Below are positions 26,355-34,013 of a stretch of 64,000 bases of DNA, piece by piece. The stretch's first letter is position 1. Each line of letters starts with the position of its first letter. The notes beneath the pieces were generated by a model. That model saw nothing but the letters and a program-made list of their open reading frames with translations, made no database searches and was not told the origin of the DNA. This stretch comes from Deltaproteobacteria bacterium. Its GTDB lineage: Bacteria > Myxococcota_A > UBA796 > JAFGLY01. The translations under genes were made by a program, and so were the position numbers. Where the stretch lies: the NCBI GenBank assembly GCA_016927815.1, contig JAFGLY010000114.1, positions 26,140 to 90,139 on the forward strand, given 5' to 3'.

Positions 26355-27458
26355 TCACCCGCCGCGCCGCACCTCGGCCTGGGCCAGCGCGTCCACCCGC
26401 TCGTTGCCCTCGATGCCGGCATGGCCCGCGACCCAGCGCACCCGGGCGGCTGGCCGGCCGGCCAGCGCCACCCGGAGCGGGCCGACCAGGTCCGCGTTGG
26501 CCCGGACCTTCCACCCCAGGACCGCCATGCCCTCGGCATACCGGCTGTCGGTGCACAGGAGGACCGGAGCCTGGGCGGGGACCTGCGCCTCGTCGAGAAG
26601 GGCGAGCCCCAGCCGAAGCGCGGCGAGCTCGGCCCTCTGGCTGGTTCCCCTTCCCAGGAAGCGTGCCGTCTCCAGGCGCACGCCGCCCGGCCCTCGGAGG
26701 ACGGCTGCCGCCGCTGAGGGGCCCGGGTTGCCCAGGCACGCCCCATCGGTGAACACCACCCAGGTGTCCGAGGAGAGGCCTTCGAGCAGGGATGCGGCCT
26801 CAGCCCGCGCTCTCGCCGCCTGGGACGCGTTGCGGGTGCCCGAGCTGCCCACCCCCCCCTCGGGCGCGGTCGTGCGGGCGACACGATCCTGGACGGCCAG
26901 GAGGCCCAACAGGATGAGGGCCTGGTAGTGCGCATCGTAGTCCGCGCGGTGCTTTTTCGCCCGGTCCTCGGGGGGCAGTGCGAGCCGCTCGGCCAGCACC
27001 TCCTTGTTCGTGTCGAACCAGTGGAGGCCCAGCACCCCAGCGGCCAGCGACTTGGTGCACATGGCCTTGTAGCCGAAAGGGTTGGGCAACCCCTCCACGC
27101 CGTATGCGTGGGATACGAACGACCAGTCGAACGGCGCGTTGTGCCCGACGAAGACCGGCTTCGTGCCGGGCACCGTCTCGGCGGCGACCCACGCGGAGAG
27201 GGCCTCCAGTGCCAGGCGTCGGGGGCGCCCGTGGGCCCGGAGGTGGTCGATCGTCAGGCCGTGCACCGCCATGGCGCCCGGGTCCACGTGTCCGAAGACG
27301 GGCTGGATCTCCACGTAGAACGACCCGCCCAGCTCCCGGCCGCCTCCGGGCACAGGCCGTACGCCGACCGCGCCGAGCGAGATCATGTCGTGGTAAGCGG
27401 GAACCTGTCCCGTGCACTCGATGTCCACGCAGCAGTAGGTCGCACGCTCGGACGCCAC
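26355..27458 (-). CDS. Fusion of DnaQ-like 3'-5' exonuclease and RNase HI
   Basis: 367 residues. Residues 1-190 are a DEDD exonuclease: CVDIECTG (D12, E14), GHNAPFDW (D111), and HRADYDA (H170, D175), so the full DEDDh set is present. A linker of about 35 residues follows. Residues 232-367 are a complete bacterial-type RNase HI: FTDGACLGNPGP (D238), QRAELAAL (E277), TDSRYAEG (D304), AGHAGIEGNERVD (H346, D356). Both active sites look intact. DnaQ-like domains proofread or trim DNA/RNA 3' ends, and RNase HI cuts RNA in RNA:DNA hybrids. One chain doing both could process Okazaki primers or R-loops; that role is inference. Confidence 0.92.
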   Translation of the reverse strand: MASERATYCCVDIECTGQVPAYHDMISLGAVGVRPVPGGGRELGGSFYVEIQPVFGHVDPGAMAVHGLTIDHLRAHGRPRRLALEALSAWVAAETVPGTKPVFVGHNAPFDWSFVSHAYGVEGLPNPFGYKAMCTKSLAAGVLGLHWFDTNKEVLAERLALPPEDRAKKHRADYDAHYQALILLGLLAVQDRVARTTAPEGGVGSSGTRNASQAARARAEAASLLEGLSSDTWVVFTDGACLGNPGPSAAAAVLRGPGGVRLETARFLGRGTSQRAELAALRLGLALLDEAQVPAQAPVLLCTDSRYAEGMAVLGWKVRANADLVGPLRVALAGRPAARVRWVAGHAGIEGNERVDALAQAEVRRGG

Positions 27459-27509
27459 GGGTCACCTCTCGAACCCGACCTGGATCCAGCGGACGGGCGA
27501 GCGCCTCGT

Positions 27510-27515
27510 TAACAT
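27510..27515 (+). promoter_or_regulatory. Candidate leaderless -10 box
   Basis: TAACAT, 9 bp before the ATG at 27525, in the 66-bp divergent spacer; no Shine-Dalgarno is present. Confidence 0.3.
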
Positions 27516-27524
27516 CGGGGCCCC

Positions 27525-28646
27525 ATGAAGCGACTCCTCACCGCATTGGCCGTTCTCAGCGGGATCGCACTCCTGGGCCTGGCGAGCCTCGCGCTCGCGG
27601 GCCTGGGCGCCCGGCGCGACCACGGCCCGGTGGCCACCTCGGTGGCCGTCACGGTGCTGCTCGCCCTGCCCGTGCTCGGCATCGCGAGCCTTTTCGGGCG
27701 CCGGATCGCGGGTCTCCTCACCGGCGCCATCGCCTGGCCGCTGCTGCTGCTGGTCGGCCTGCCCCTCTACTTCCCAGGGGAACGTCGGGAGGCCGTCCAG
27801 AGCGGCCTCGCCCTGCTGGGCTTCCCGCTCGGCCGGATCCTCTCGGTGGAGCACCAGGAGCAGGTGTCCCGCACGGTGGACGACCTGTTGGCGACCCCTC
27901 GGGCCCGGCCGCCCGTCCCCCAGGCACAGCCCACCGTGGTGCCCCCGCCTGCGCCGGGCGACCCGGACACCGTGGCCCTGCCCTACGAGGGCTCGGGCCA
28001 CTCGCTCCTGGTCGCGGTGGGCCTGGATGGGCCGGGCGAGCGCCACGTCGAGGTCCCCATGGTGCTGGACACCGGGTCCACCTACACGACCCTCGACCGG
28101 GCCACGCTGGCCGCCGCGGGGTACGCCGTGCCCGACGATGCCCCCACCATCACGTTCCAGACGGCCACGGGCGAGGCCACCAGCCCCATCGTGCTGGCCG
28201 ACCGCCTCTGGGTGGGGGGCCTGGAGGTCCCGGGTGTGACCATCGCGGTCTGTGACACCTGCGCCGACCCGGGCAGCCGAGCCGGTCTCCTCGGCCTCAA
28301 CGTGTCCGGTCGCTTTCTCCTGACGCTCGACACGGTACGGCGGGAGGTGGTGCTGACCCCTCGCCTGGACGGACCGCTGGCCGCGCTCGATGCCCGGCCG
28401 TGGGTGGATCTGGACGCACGCGGCACCCACTGGCCCGACGGCCACACGGAGTTCCGCATCCGGGTCCGCAACGACGGCCCGCGCCCCCTGGCCGAGGCCC
28501 TGGTCCGCATCGGTTGCGGCGATGCCACCTTCGACGTGGATCTCGGACCCGTGGGTGCAGGCGAGGCGCTCTCGCGGGAGGCCTCCGTGCCCTCGGGCAC
28601 CGACTGCTCGCCCTTCCGCGCGGATCTGGCTCGGGCCCGCTGGTAG
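27525..28646 (+). CDS. Membrane-anchored retropepsin-like aspartic protease
   Basis: 373 residues from ATG 27525. The first 110 residues hold three hydrophobic segments (about 5-28, 37-57, 62-83), then a Pro-rich linker (RPPVPQAQPTVVPPPAPG). Residues 150-290 form a retropepsin-like domain: VPMVLDTGSTYTTL, active Asp182 in DTGST, flap-like TITFQTATGEATSP, and GLLGLNVSGRFLLTLD as the hydrophobic-hydrophobic-Gly signature. A single DTGS motif means it would work as a homodimer. The C-terminal 80 residues (FRIRVRNDGPRPLAEALVRIGCGD) look like a beta-sandwich. It probably cleaves periplasmic or outer-surface substrates; those are unknown. Confidence 0.8.
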   Translation: MKRLLTALAVLSGIALLGLASLALAGLGARRDHGPVATSVAVTVLLALPVLGIASLFGRRIAGLLTGAIAWPLLLLVGLPLYFPGERREAVQSGLALLGFPLGRILSVEHQEQVSRTVDDLLATPRARPPVPQAQPTVVPPPAPGDPDTVALPYEGSGHSLLVAVGLDGPGERHVEVPMVLDTGSTYTTLDRATLAAAGYAVPDDAPTITFQTATGEATSPIVLADRLWVGGLEVPGVTIAVCDTCADPGSRAGLLGLNVSGRFLLTLDTVRREVVLTPRLDGPLAALDARPWVDLDARGTHWPDGHTEFRIRVRNDGPRPLAEALVRIGCGDATFDVDLGPVGAGEALSREASVPSGTDCSPFRADLARARW

Positions 28647-28693
28647 GGCGCCCGCCCTCAGGGGGGTTAGAGGGCGCTTCCTCAAGGTGCCCC

Positions 28694-29212
28694 ATGCCCA
28701 ATCCTGCCATTCCCCGCGCCCAGGTCCACGCGCTCGCCGAGGCCTGCTCCGACGCCCGCGAGGCCTTCGAGCCCATCGCTGCACGCCTGTTGAAGGAGCA
28801 GCGCCGCCTCGGGCGCTTCATCGAGCGCAACGCCGCCTCCCTCGGCGCCGGCCCCGCACAGACGGCGGTCTACATGTGCGCCGTGACCGTGCGGATCTTC
28901 GAGCAGGTCGGCGGCCGCTTGAGGGCCGTCACCCATGCCGACCTGGACGCCGCAGCCGCCCGCGTGGCCACCGCCGTGGACGACCTCCTGCCCGTCGACA
29001 AGGCGGTCCCCGAGCGGCTCCGATCCGTTTCTTGGCGTGCCCAGCCCCACCTCCTGGACGAGATCCTCTGGGCCCTCTACGAGAAGGAGACCCGCGAGGA
29101 GGGGGAGCTGCAGGTGGAGCCGCCCGAGGCGTTCCTCCTGCTCCTCACGCTCTGGGCCATCGTCGAGGCGCTCGACGCCCGCTGGACCCCCCCGGAGGGG
29201 TTCGGCGCGTGA
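28694..29212 (+). CDS. Hypothetical helical protein
   Basis: 172 residues from ATG 28694; the longer in-frame frame upstream lies within the protease gene. A TTAGAG box lies 21 bp upstream. Helical throughout: VHALAEACSDAREAFEPIAARLLKE, QTAVYMCAVTVRIFEQVG, AFLLLLTLWAIVEALDARW. The C-terminal segment could be a membrane-proximal helix, but no signal peptide is present. No family recognised. It stops 4 bp from the convergent cutA stop. Confidence 0.6.
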   Translation: MPNPAIPRAQVHALAEACSDAREAFEPIAARLLKEQRRLGRFIERNAASLGAGPAQTAVYMCAVTVRIFEQVGGRLRAVTHADLDAAAARVATAVDDLLPVDKAVPERLRSVSWRAQPHLLDEILWALYEKETREEGELQVEPPEAFLLLLTLWAIVEALDARWTPPEGFGA

Positions 29213-29216
29213 GCAC

Positions 29217-29522
29217 CTACCGCACCACCCCGGCGAGCCAGGCCGCGTAGTCCGGATCGCTCTCCCGGACCTCGAACGTCACGATCTTGGGGGTCTCGTA
29301 GGAGTGGAGCGCACGGGCGCGCGCCACGACCGCCGAGACGCGATCGGTGGAGGTCTCCATGAGCAGCACCTCCTCCGGATCGTCCTGGATCGCTCCCTTC
29401 CACCAGTAGAGCGACCGCACGCCGGGCAGGATGTTCCCGCAGGCCACGAGGCGTTCCTCGAGCAGTCGGCGGAGCAGGGGCTCGGCGTCGTGAGGGGCAC
29501 AGGTCACGAGAACGAGGCGCAC
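29217..29522 (-). CDS. cutA: CutA1-family divalent cation tolerance protein
   Basis: 101 residues, the usual CutA length. Family motifs: LVTCAPHDAEPLLRRLLEERLVACGNI, VRSLYWWKGAIQDDPEEVLLMETS, and LHSYETPKIVTF. CutA1 forms stable trimers with a ferredoxin-like fold; a role in copper tolerance was proposed in E. coli, but its true function is uncertain. The gene lies 3 bp downstream of a lipoprotein gene on the same strand, so they probably share a transcript. Confidence 0.94.
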   Translation of the reverse strand: MRLVLVTCAPHDAEPLLRRLLEERLVACGNILPGVRSLYWWKGAIQDDPEEVLLMETSTDRVSAVVARARALHSYETPKIVTFEVRESDPDYAAWLAGVVR

Positions 29523-29525
29523 GGG

Positions 29526-30905
29526 CTATCCGGAAAAGGGGGTGTCGTCGCAGACGTCGCCGATTCCGTCTCCATCGGAGTCCTCCTGGTCGGGGGCCCA
29601 GGATCCGTCGGGATCGAGCGAGAGCTCCAGGTCGAGGACGGGGGTTCCGGCGTCGAGGAACCGGACGTAGTTGCCCCAGGCACCCCCCTGGTCCCGGACC
29701 TTGACGAGCATCCGGTTCCAGCCGGCCCGGAGCGTGACCTCGGCGGTGAACAGGTCCACCACCGTGCCCTGGCACCCAGAGATGTCCATCACGACCTCCC
29801 CCTCGAGCCACACGCGGGCGCCGTCGTCCGGGCCCAGGGCGAGGGTGAGCCCGCGCGTGGACTCCGAGCGGACATACACCGCGGTGTAGACCTCCCGGGG
29901 CGGGTCCACCGCGCCGTAGTCGGTGAGGAACTCCAGGCGATCCGTGAGGCTCCAGAGCACGGTCCAGGTCGCGCTCCCGGCGCTGTCTCCGAGCCCGGGC
30001 GCTACCGCGGCCTCGTCCGTGGCCACCAGAGCGTCGTCGGAGGGGCGGCAGGCGTCGGTGCTGGAGGTGCCCCAGTAGGGGCCCGCAGCCAGCCAGGTAC
30101 GGAGGAAGCCCTGCCTCGAGGGAGCGAGCACGGGCGCGCCGGGACCGTTGGGCAGGTCCGGGCAGTTGTCCTCCTCGTCCAGCACGCCGTCGCCGTCGCG
30201 GTCGTCGTCGCAGCGGTCGGGTCGGCCGTCGCCGTCCGGGTCGTCGGTCTCCTCGAGCGGCCAGGCGGCATCCTCGGGGGCCACCGGTGCGATCTCGAGG
30301 GCGTAGTACGGCACCGGCGCGTCGAGGAGCCCGTGGATGCACACCGCGTAGCGCCCACCGGCGAGGAAACGAGCCCCGGGTGCCTCGTCCGGATCGAGCA
30401 TCGCACAGCCGTCCGCACCCGGAGTGCCCACCGCTACCTCGGCGCCGGTGGGGTCGTGCAGGGCCAGCGTGGCCGGGGCGGGGCAGGGGGTCAGAAGCCG
30501 GGCTGCGAAGCCCGAGCAGTCGTCCATGTCCAGGTCGAAGCAGTCCACGTCGCCCTCTTCGAGGGCACCGTGGACGATGCGGCCATCCCAGGTCTGGGCG
30601 GCCTGCCACGTGTCGTTGGGCTCGGCCTCCAGTTGGCCGTCCTCCACGGTGCAGGCGGGGGTGCATCCGTCGCCTCCCCAGGCGTTCGCGTCGTCGCAGG
30701 CCTCCTTGGCGTCGCACACGCCGTCCCCGCAGGCGGCGGGCAGGCAGTCGGTCCGGCACGCATCGGGCGATGTGTCGCTGTTGGCGTCTCCGTCATCGCA
30801 AAGCTCGCCTTCCTCGAGGATCCCGTTGCCGCAGCCCGGCAACAGGCCCGAGTCCTGGTGGGACTCGCAGGAGGCGGCGAGTGCGAGGAGGAGGACGGGA
30901 CGCAT
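29526..30905 (-). CDS. Lipoprotein with Cys-rich DUF4215-type repeats and Ca-binding repeats
   Basis: 459 residues. Lipobox LLLALAASC, lipid Cys 13. Residues 25-85 hold myxococcal Cys-rich repeats: CGNGILEEGELCDDGDAN, CGDGVCDAKEACDDANAWGGDGC. Then a pre-peptidase C-terminal-like beta domain (NDTWQAAQTWDG; FAARLLTPCPAPATLALHDP). TSP3-like repeats follow near 220-250 (DPDGDGRPDRCDDDRDGDG), then a PA14/carbohydrate-like beta region (VYTAVYVRSES, ARVWLEGEVV, AGWNRMLVKVRDQ), and a last DSDGDGIGDVCDD. Surface-exposed and calcium-dependent by analogy. It is divergent from a secreted subtilisin, with 46 bp between starts. Confidence 0.85.
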   Translation of the reverse strand: MRPVLLLALAASCESHQDSGLLPGCGNGILEEGELCDDGDANSDTSPDACRTDCLPAACGDGVCDAKEACDDANAWGGDGCTPACTVEDGQLEAEPNDTWQAAQTWDGRIVHGALEEGDVDCFDLDMDDCSGFAARLLTPCPAPATLALHDPTGAEVAVGTPGADGCAMLDPDEAPGARFLAGGRYAVCIHGLLDAPVPYYALEIAPVAPEDAAWPLEETDDPDGDGRPDRCDDDRDGDGVLDEEDNCPDLPNGPGAPVLAPSRQGFLRTWLAAGPYWGTSSTDACRPSDDALVATDEAAVAPGLGDSAGSATWTVLWSLTDRLEFLTDYGAVDPPREVYTAVYVRSESTRGLTLALGPDDGARVWLEGEVVMDISGCQGTVVDLFTAEVTLRAGWNRMLVKVRDQGGAWGNYVRFLDAGTPVLDLELSLDPDGSWAPDQEDSDGDGIGDVCDDTPFSG

Positions 30906-30922
30906 GGGGCCCGCCTATCCGC

Positions 30923-30945
30923 CCGGCGCGCCGGCCGGGTATGTT
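30923..30945. promoter_or_regulatory. Divergent regulatory spacer: 12-bp palindrome and TATGTT box
   Basis: A perfect palindrome CCGGCGCGCCGG (30923-30934) and a TATGTT box (30940-30945) lie between the Cys-rich lipoprotein and the subtilisin. The box is 6 bp from the ATG at 30952, which lacks a Shine-Dalgarno. GC palindromes are common by chance here, so support is modest. Confidence 0.3.
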
Positions 30946-30951
30946 GTGGCC

Positions 30952-32670
30952 ATGTCCATAAACGGGTTCCTGATCCTCACCGCGGCCCTGGCCGCCGAGA
31001 CCCGCTTCCACCCGGGTCCCGGACCCGAGTGCGTGACGATCGACGCCGACTCGCGCATCGGATCCATGCCGGTCCGGCGGACCGGTGCGCTGCTCGCCCA
31101 CGTCGAGGATCCGGGCGCTTTGCTCGTGGATCCGGACGTCGCGCGCGTGGAGGTGCTCGCCGGAGACGGCCACGTCGTTCGGATCGTGCCGCGCGAGGGC
31201 CTGGACGAGGGGACGCTCTCGGTCGATCTCCACGGCCGGCCGGGCGTGACCTGGGCCCATCCGGACCTCGCGCTGCCGCTCGTGCTCCACGCCCTGCCGG
31301 ACGATCCCTTCGTGACGGACCAGTGGCATCTCGAGAACACGGGGCAGGGGGGCTGGCTCCCAGGTGTGGACATCAATGCCGAGGCCGCCTGGGCCCGGAC
31401 GTCCGGACACGGAGCCCTGGTGGCCATCGTGGACACCGGGGTCGAACTCACCCACCCGGACCTCGCGGTGATCGGCGGTTGGGACTACGTGAGCGGCGAC
31501 GCGGACTCCAGCCCGGACCTGGAGGACGACAGCGGGCCCCACGGCACGGCATCCGCGGGCCTGGCCGCGGCGATCGGCGACAACGGGCGCGGGGTGGCGG
31601 GCGTGGCCTGGGAGGCCCAAGTCTACGCCATCCGTCTCATCGGGGGGTACACCACGCTGGGCGACCTCTACGACGCCTTCGTGGAGGCCACGGACGCAGG
31701 GGCGTGGGTGATCTCCAACTCCTGGGGCTTCGGGGACGACTGCTCCCCCTTTCCCACGTTCGGCTCCATCCAGGACGCCGTGGATTACGCCGAGCAGCAC
31801 GGCCGCGGCGGCCTGGGGACCGTGGTGGTGGCCAGCGCCGGCAACGCGAACTGCGACATCTCCGAGGACGGCTTCCTCGCCCATCCCGCGGTGGTGGGCG
31901 TGGCCGCGTCCAACGGCAACGACGAGCGGGAGGGATACTCCTGCTACGGGGACCACGTGGACCTCTCGGCCCCCTCCGGAGGGGTGCTCACCACGGACCT
32001 CACCGGGGAGGCCGGCTACGGATCGTGGGAGAAGGACGACGCCTGCTACGGGTACTTCTCGGGCACGAGCGCCTCGGCGCCCATCGTGGCGGGCGCCGTT
32101 GCGCTCCTGTTCGGGGCCAATCCCCGCCTGACTGCGGCCCAGGCCCGCGAGGTGCTCTGCGAGACCGCCGTCCGCCTCGACGTGGACCACGCAGGCTACG
32201 ACGCATCCGGCTGGAGCCCCTGGTACGGCTGCGGGCGGGTGGATGCCGGCTCGGCGGTGCAGGCGGTGGCCAATGCGGCGCCTGGCGCACCCGTGCCGCT
32301 CGTCCCTGGGGCAGAGGCCTGGGAGGAGCGGGTGCTGCTCGCCTGGGTGCCGGCGGTGGACCCGGACGGCGACTGGCTCGAACACACGGTGTCGTGGTGG
32401 GTGGACGAGGGCCCGGTCCAGGAGGCCACCCTGGAGGGGTCCTCGCTCGACCTGAGCGGTGCGGTCCAGGCCGGGGACCGGGTGTCCTGGCAGGTGTCGG
32501 CCACTGATCTCTGGGGCCCTGGAGAGGCCAGCGACGTGCGCTCGTTCCGCGTCGTCGAGACCCCTCGGCGGATGCGCCCCGATGCCTCGTGCGCGGCGAC
32601 CGGCCGCCGCCACGGCGCATGGGCGATTCTCCTCGCCCTGCTCGCGATGGCCCGACGGCGGAGGGGGTAG
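30952..32670 (+). CDS. Secreted subtilisin-like serine protease (S8) with MYXO-CTERM-like tail
   Basis: 572 residues from ATG 30952. Signal peptide MSINGFLILTAALAAE. The catalytic triad is D161 (VAIVDTGVELTHPDL), H197 (GPHGTASAG) and S373 (FSGTSASAPIVAGA), with oxyanion Asn298 in SAGN. An N-terminal segment of about 110 residues acts as propeptide. After the catalytic domain comes a fibronectin-like beta region (WEERVLLAWVPAVDPDGDW; DRVSWQVSATDLWGPGEASD) and a tail with one Cys, a hydrophobic helix (GAWAILLALLAMA) and RRRRG at the very end, a MYXO-CTERM-like sorting signal. It would be exported and anchored or released at the surface, degrading proteins outside the cell. Confidence 0.9.
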   Translation: MSINGFLILTAALAAETRFHPGPGPECVTIDADSRIGSMPVRRTGALLAHVEDPGALLVDPDVARVEVLAGDGHVVRIVPREGLDEGTLSVDLHGRPGVTWAHPDLALPLVLHALPDDPFVTDQWHLENTGQGGWLPGVDINAEAAWARTSGHGALVAIVDTGVELTHPDLAVIGGWDYVSGDADSSPDLEDDSGPHGTASAGLAAAIGDNGRGVAGVAWEAQVYAIRLIGGYTTLGDLYDAFVEATDAGAWVISNSWGFGDDCSPFPTFGSIQDAVDYAEQHGRGGLGTVVVASAGNANCDISEDGFLAHPAVVGVAASNGNDEREGYSCYGDHVDLSAPSGGVLTTDLTGEAGYGSWEKDDACYGYFSGTSASAPIVAGAVALLFGANPRLTAAQAREVLCETAVRLDVDHAGYDASGWSPWYGCGRVDAGSAVQAVANAAPGAPVPLVPGAEAWEERVLLAWVPAVDPDGDWLEHTVSWWVDEGPVQEATLEGSSLDLSGAVQAGDRVSWQVSATDLWGPGEASDVRSFRVVETPRRMRPDASCAATGRRHGAWAILLALLAMARRRRG

Positions 32671-32726
32671 CGCCCGGCCTGCCAGTTTCGCGGGCGTCGT
32701 GCTTGCCCGGCAGCCCGGGCCTCGGC

Positions 32727-32732
32727 TATGCT
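32727..32732 (+). promoter_or_regulatory. Candidate -10 box for the pil operon
   Basis: TATGCT, 32 bp before pilC, in the 94-bp gap after the subtilisin gene. Confidence 0.3.
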
Positions 32733-32764
32733 CCTCGCCTCGCACCACACACGGAACGCCCGGG

Positions 32765-33988
32765 ATGCCCCAGTTTGCCTACGAGGGACGGACTCCGGCG
32801 GGCGATGCCCGACGCGGTGAGATCACCGCCGCCAGCCTCGACGCCGCACGGGCGCGACTCCGGCAGATGCAGATCGATCCCACGACCCTCCGTAGGAAGA
32901 GCCTGTGGTCGGCGGAACTCCACCTGCCCCGCATCGGGTTCCTGAAGCCGCGGGTCACCAACAAGGATCTGGTGATCTTCACGCGGCAGTTCGCCACGAT
33001 GATCGACTCCGGCCTCCCGCTGGTCCAGTGCCTGGAGATCCAGGCCCAGCAGGCGCCCAATCCCACGCTCCGCGAGGAGATTCGGGTCGTCAAGGAGGCC
33101 GTGGAGAGCGGATCCACCTTCGCGGACGCGCTGCACAAGTTCCCCCGCACGTTCGACGATCTCTACCAGAACCTCGTGGCTGCGGGCGAGATGGGCGGCA
33201 TCCTCGACACCATCCTCAACCGACTCGCCATTCAACTGGAGAAGACCGAGAAGCTGCGCCGGCAGATCCGCGGCGCCATGACCTACCCGGCGATCGTCTT
33301 CACGGTGGGCATCGGGGTCGTGGCCCTCCTTCTCCTCGAGGTGGTGCCCACCTTCGAGTCCATGTTCGCGGAGTTCGAGCGGACCCTCCCTGTGCCGACC
33401 CAGTGGACGATCGCGCTCTCGCAGTGGCTGCAGCGGTACTTCTACGTCGTCCTTCTCGCCCTCCTTGGCACCGGGGTGCTCCTGCGCACCCTCTACCAGC
33501 AGAGGTCCGGCCGCCTCGTGGTCGATCGCTTGCTCCTCCGCACACCGGCGGTGGGCGATCTGCTCCGCAAGACCGCGGTCGCCCGCTTCTGCCGCACCCT
33601 GGGCACCATGATCTCCTCGGGCGTGCCCATTCTCGACGCCCTGGACATCTGCGGAAAGACAGCCGGGAACCTCGTCATCGAGAATGCCATCGCCCGGGCG
33701 CGGGACTCCATCGCCGAGGGCCGTTCCATCGCGGAGCCGCTCCTGGCCACCCGGGTCTTCCCGGAGATGGTGTGCCAGATGATCAGCGTGGGCGAGGCCA
33801 CCGGCGCCCTCGACGTCATGCTCGGGAAGGTCGCGGACTTCTACGAGGACGAGGTGGACCACGCCGTCGACACCCTCACGAGCGTGATGCAGCCCGTCAT
33901 CATCGTGTGCCTCGCGATCTTCGTCGGCGGCTTCGCCATCTCGATGTACCTGCCGATCTTCACGATGGCCTCGGGAATTCAGCAGTAG
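32765..33988 (+). CDS. pilC: Type IV pilus inner-membrane platform protein PilC
   Basis: 407 residues from ATG 32765. N-terminus MPQFAYEGRTPAGDARRGEI is typical of PilC/GspF. Two cytoplasmic GspF domains: about 70-190 (FTRQFATMIDSGLPLVQCLEIQAQQ) and 270-390 (FCRTLGTMISSGVPILDALDI), each ended by transmembrane helices (about 170-195, 220-240, 375-400). It anchors the assembly motor PilB/PilT to the inner membrane. pilS, pilR and pilA follow directly. The motor, PilM-Q and prepilin peptidase genes are not in the window. Confidence 0.95.
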   Translation: MPQFAYEGRTPAGDARRGEITAASLDAARARLRQMQIDPTTLRRKSLWSAELHLPRIGFLKPRVTNKDLVIFTRQFATMIDSGLPLVQCLEIQAQQAPNPTLREEIRVVKEAVESGSTFADALHKFPRTFDDLYQNLVAAGEMGGILDTILNRLAIQLEKTEKLRRQIRGAMTYPAIVFTVGIGVVALLLLEVVPTFESMFAEFERTLPVPTQWTIALSQWLQRYFYVVLLALLGTGVLLRTLYQQRSGRLVVDRLLLRTPAVGDLLRKTAVARFCRTLGTMISSGVPILDALDICGKTAGNLVIENAIARARDSIAEGRSIAEPLLATRVFPEMVCQMISVGEATGALDVMLGKVADFYEDEVDHAVDTLTSVMQPVIIVCLAIFVGGFAISMYLPIFTMASGIQQ

Positions 33989-34013
33989 CCCTGGGCCGCG
34001 TCCCGGTGCCATC

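Noticed and set aside
28935..32507. A 1190-codon forward frame across cutA, the Cys-rich lipoprotein and the subtilisin
   Set aside because: It is a shifted frame of known genes and opposite to cutA; no motif of its own.
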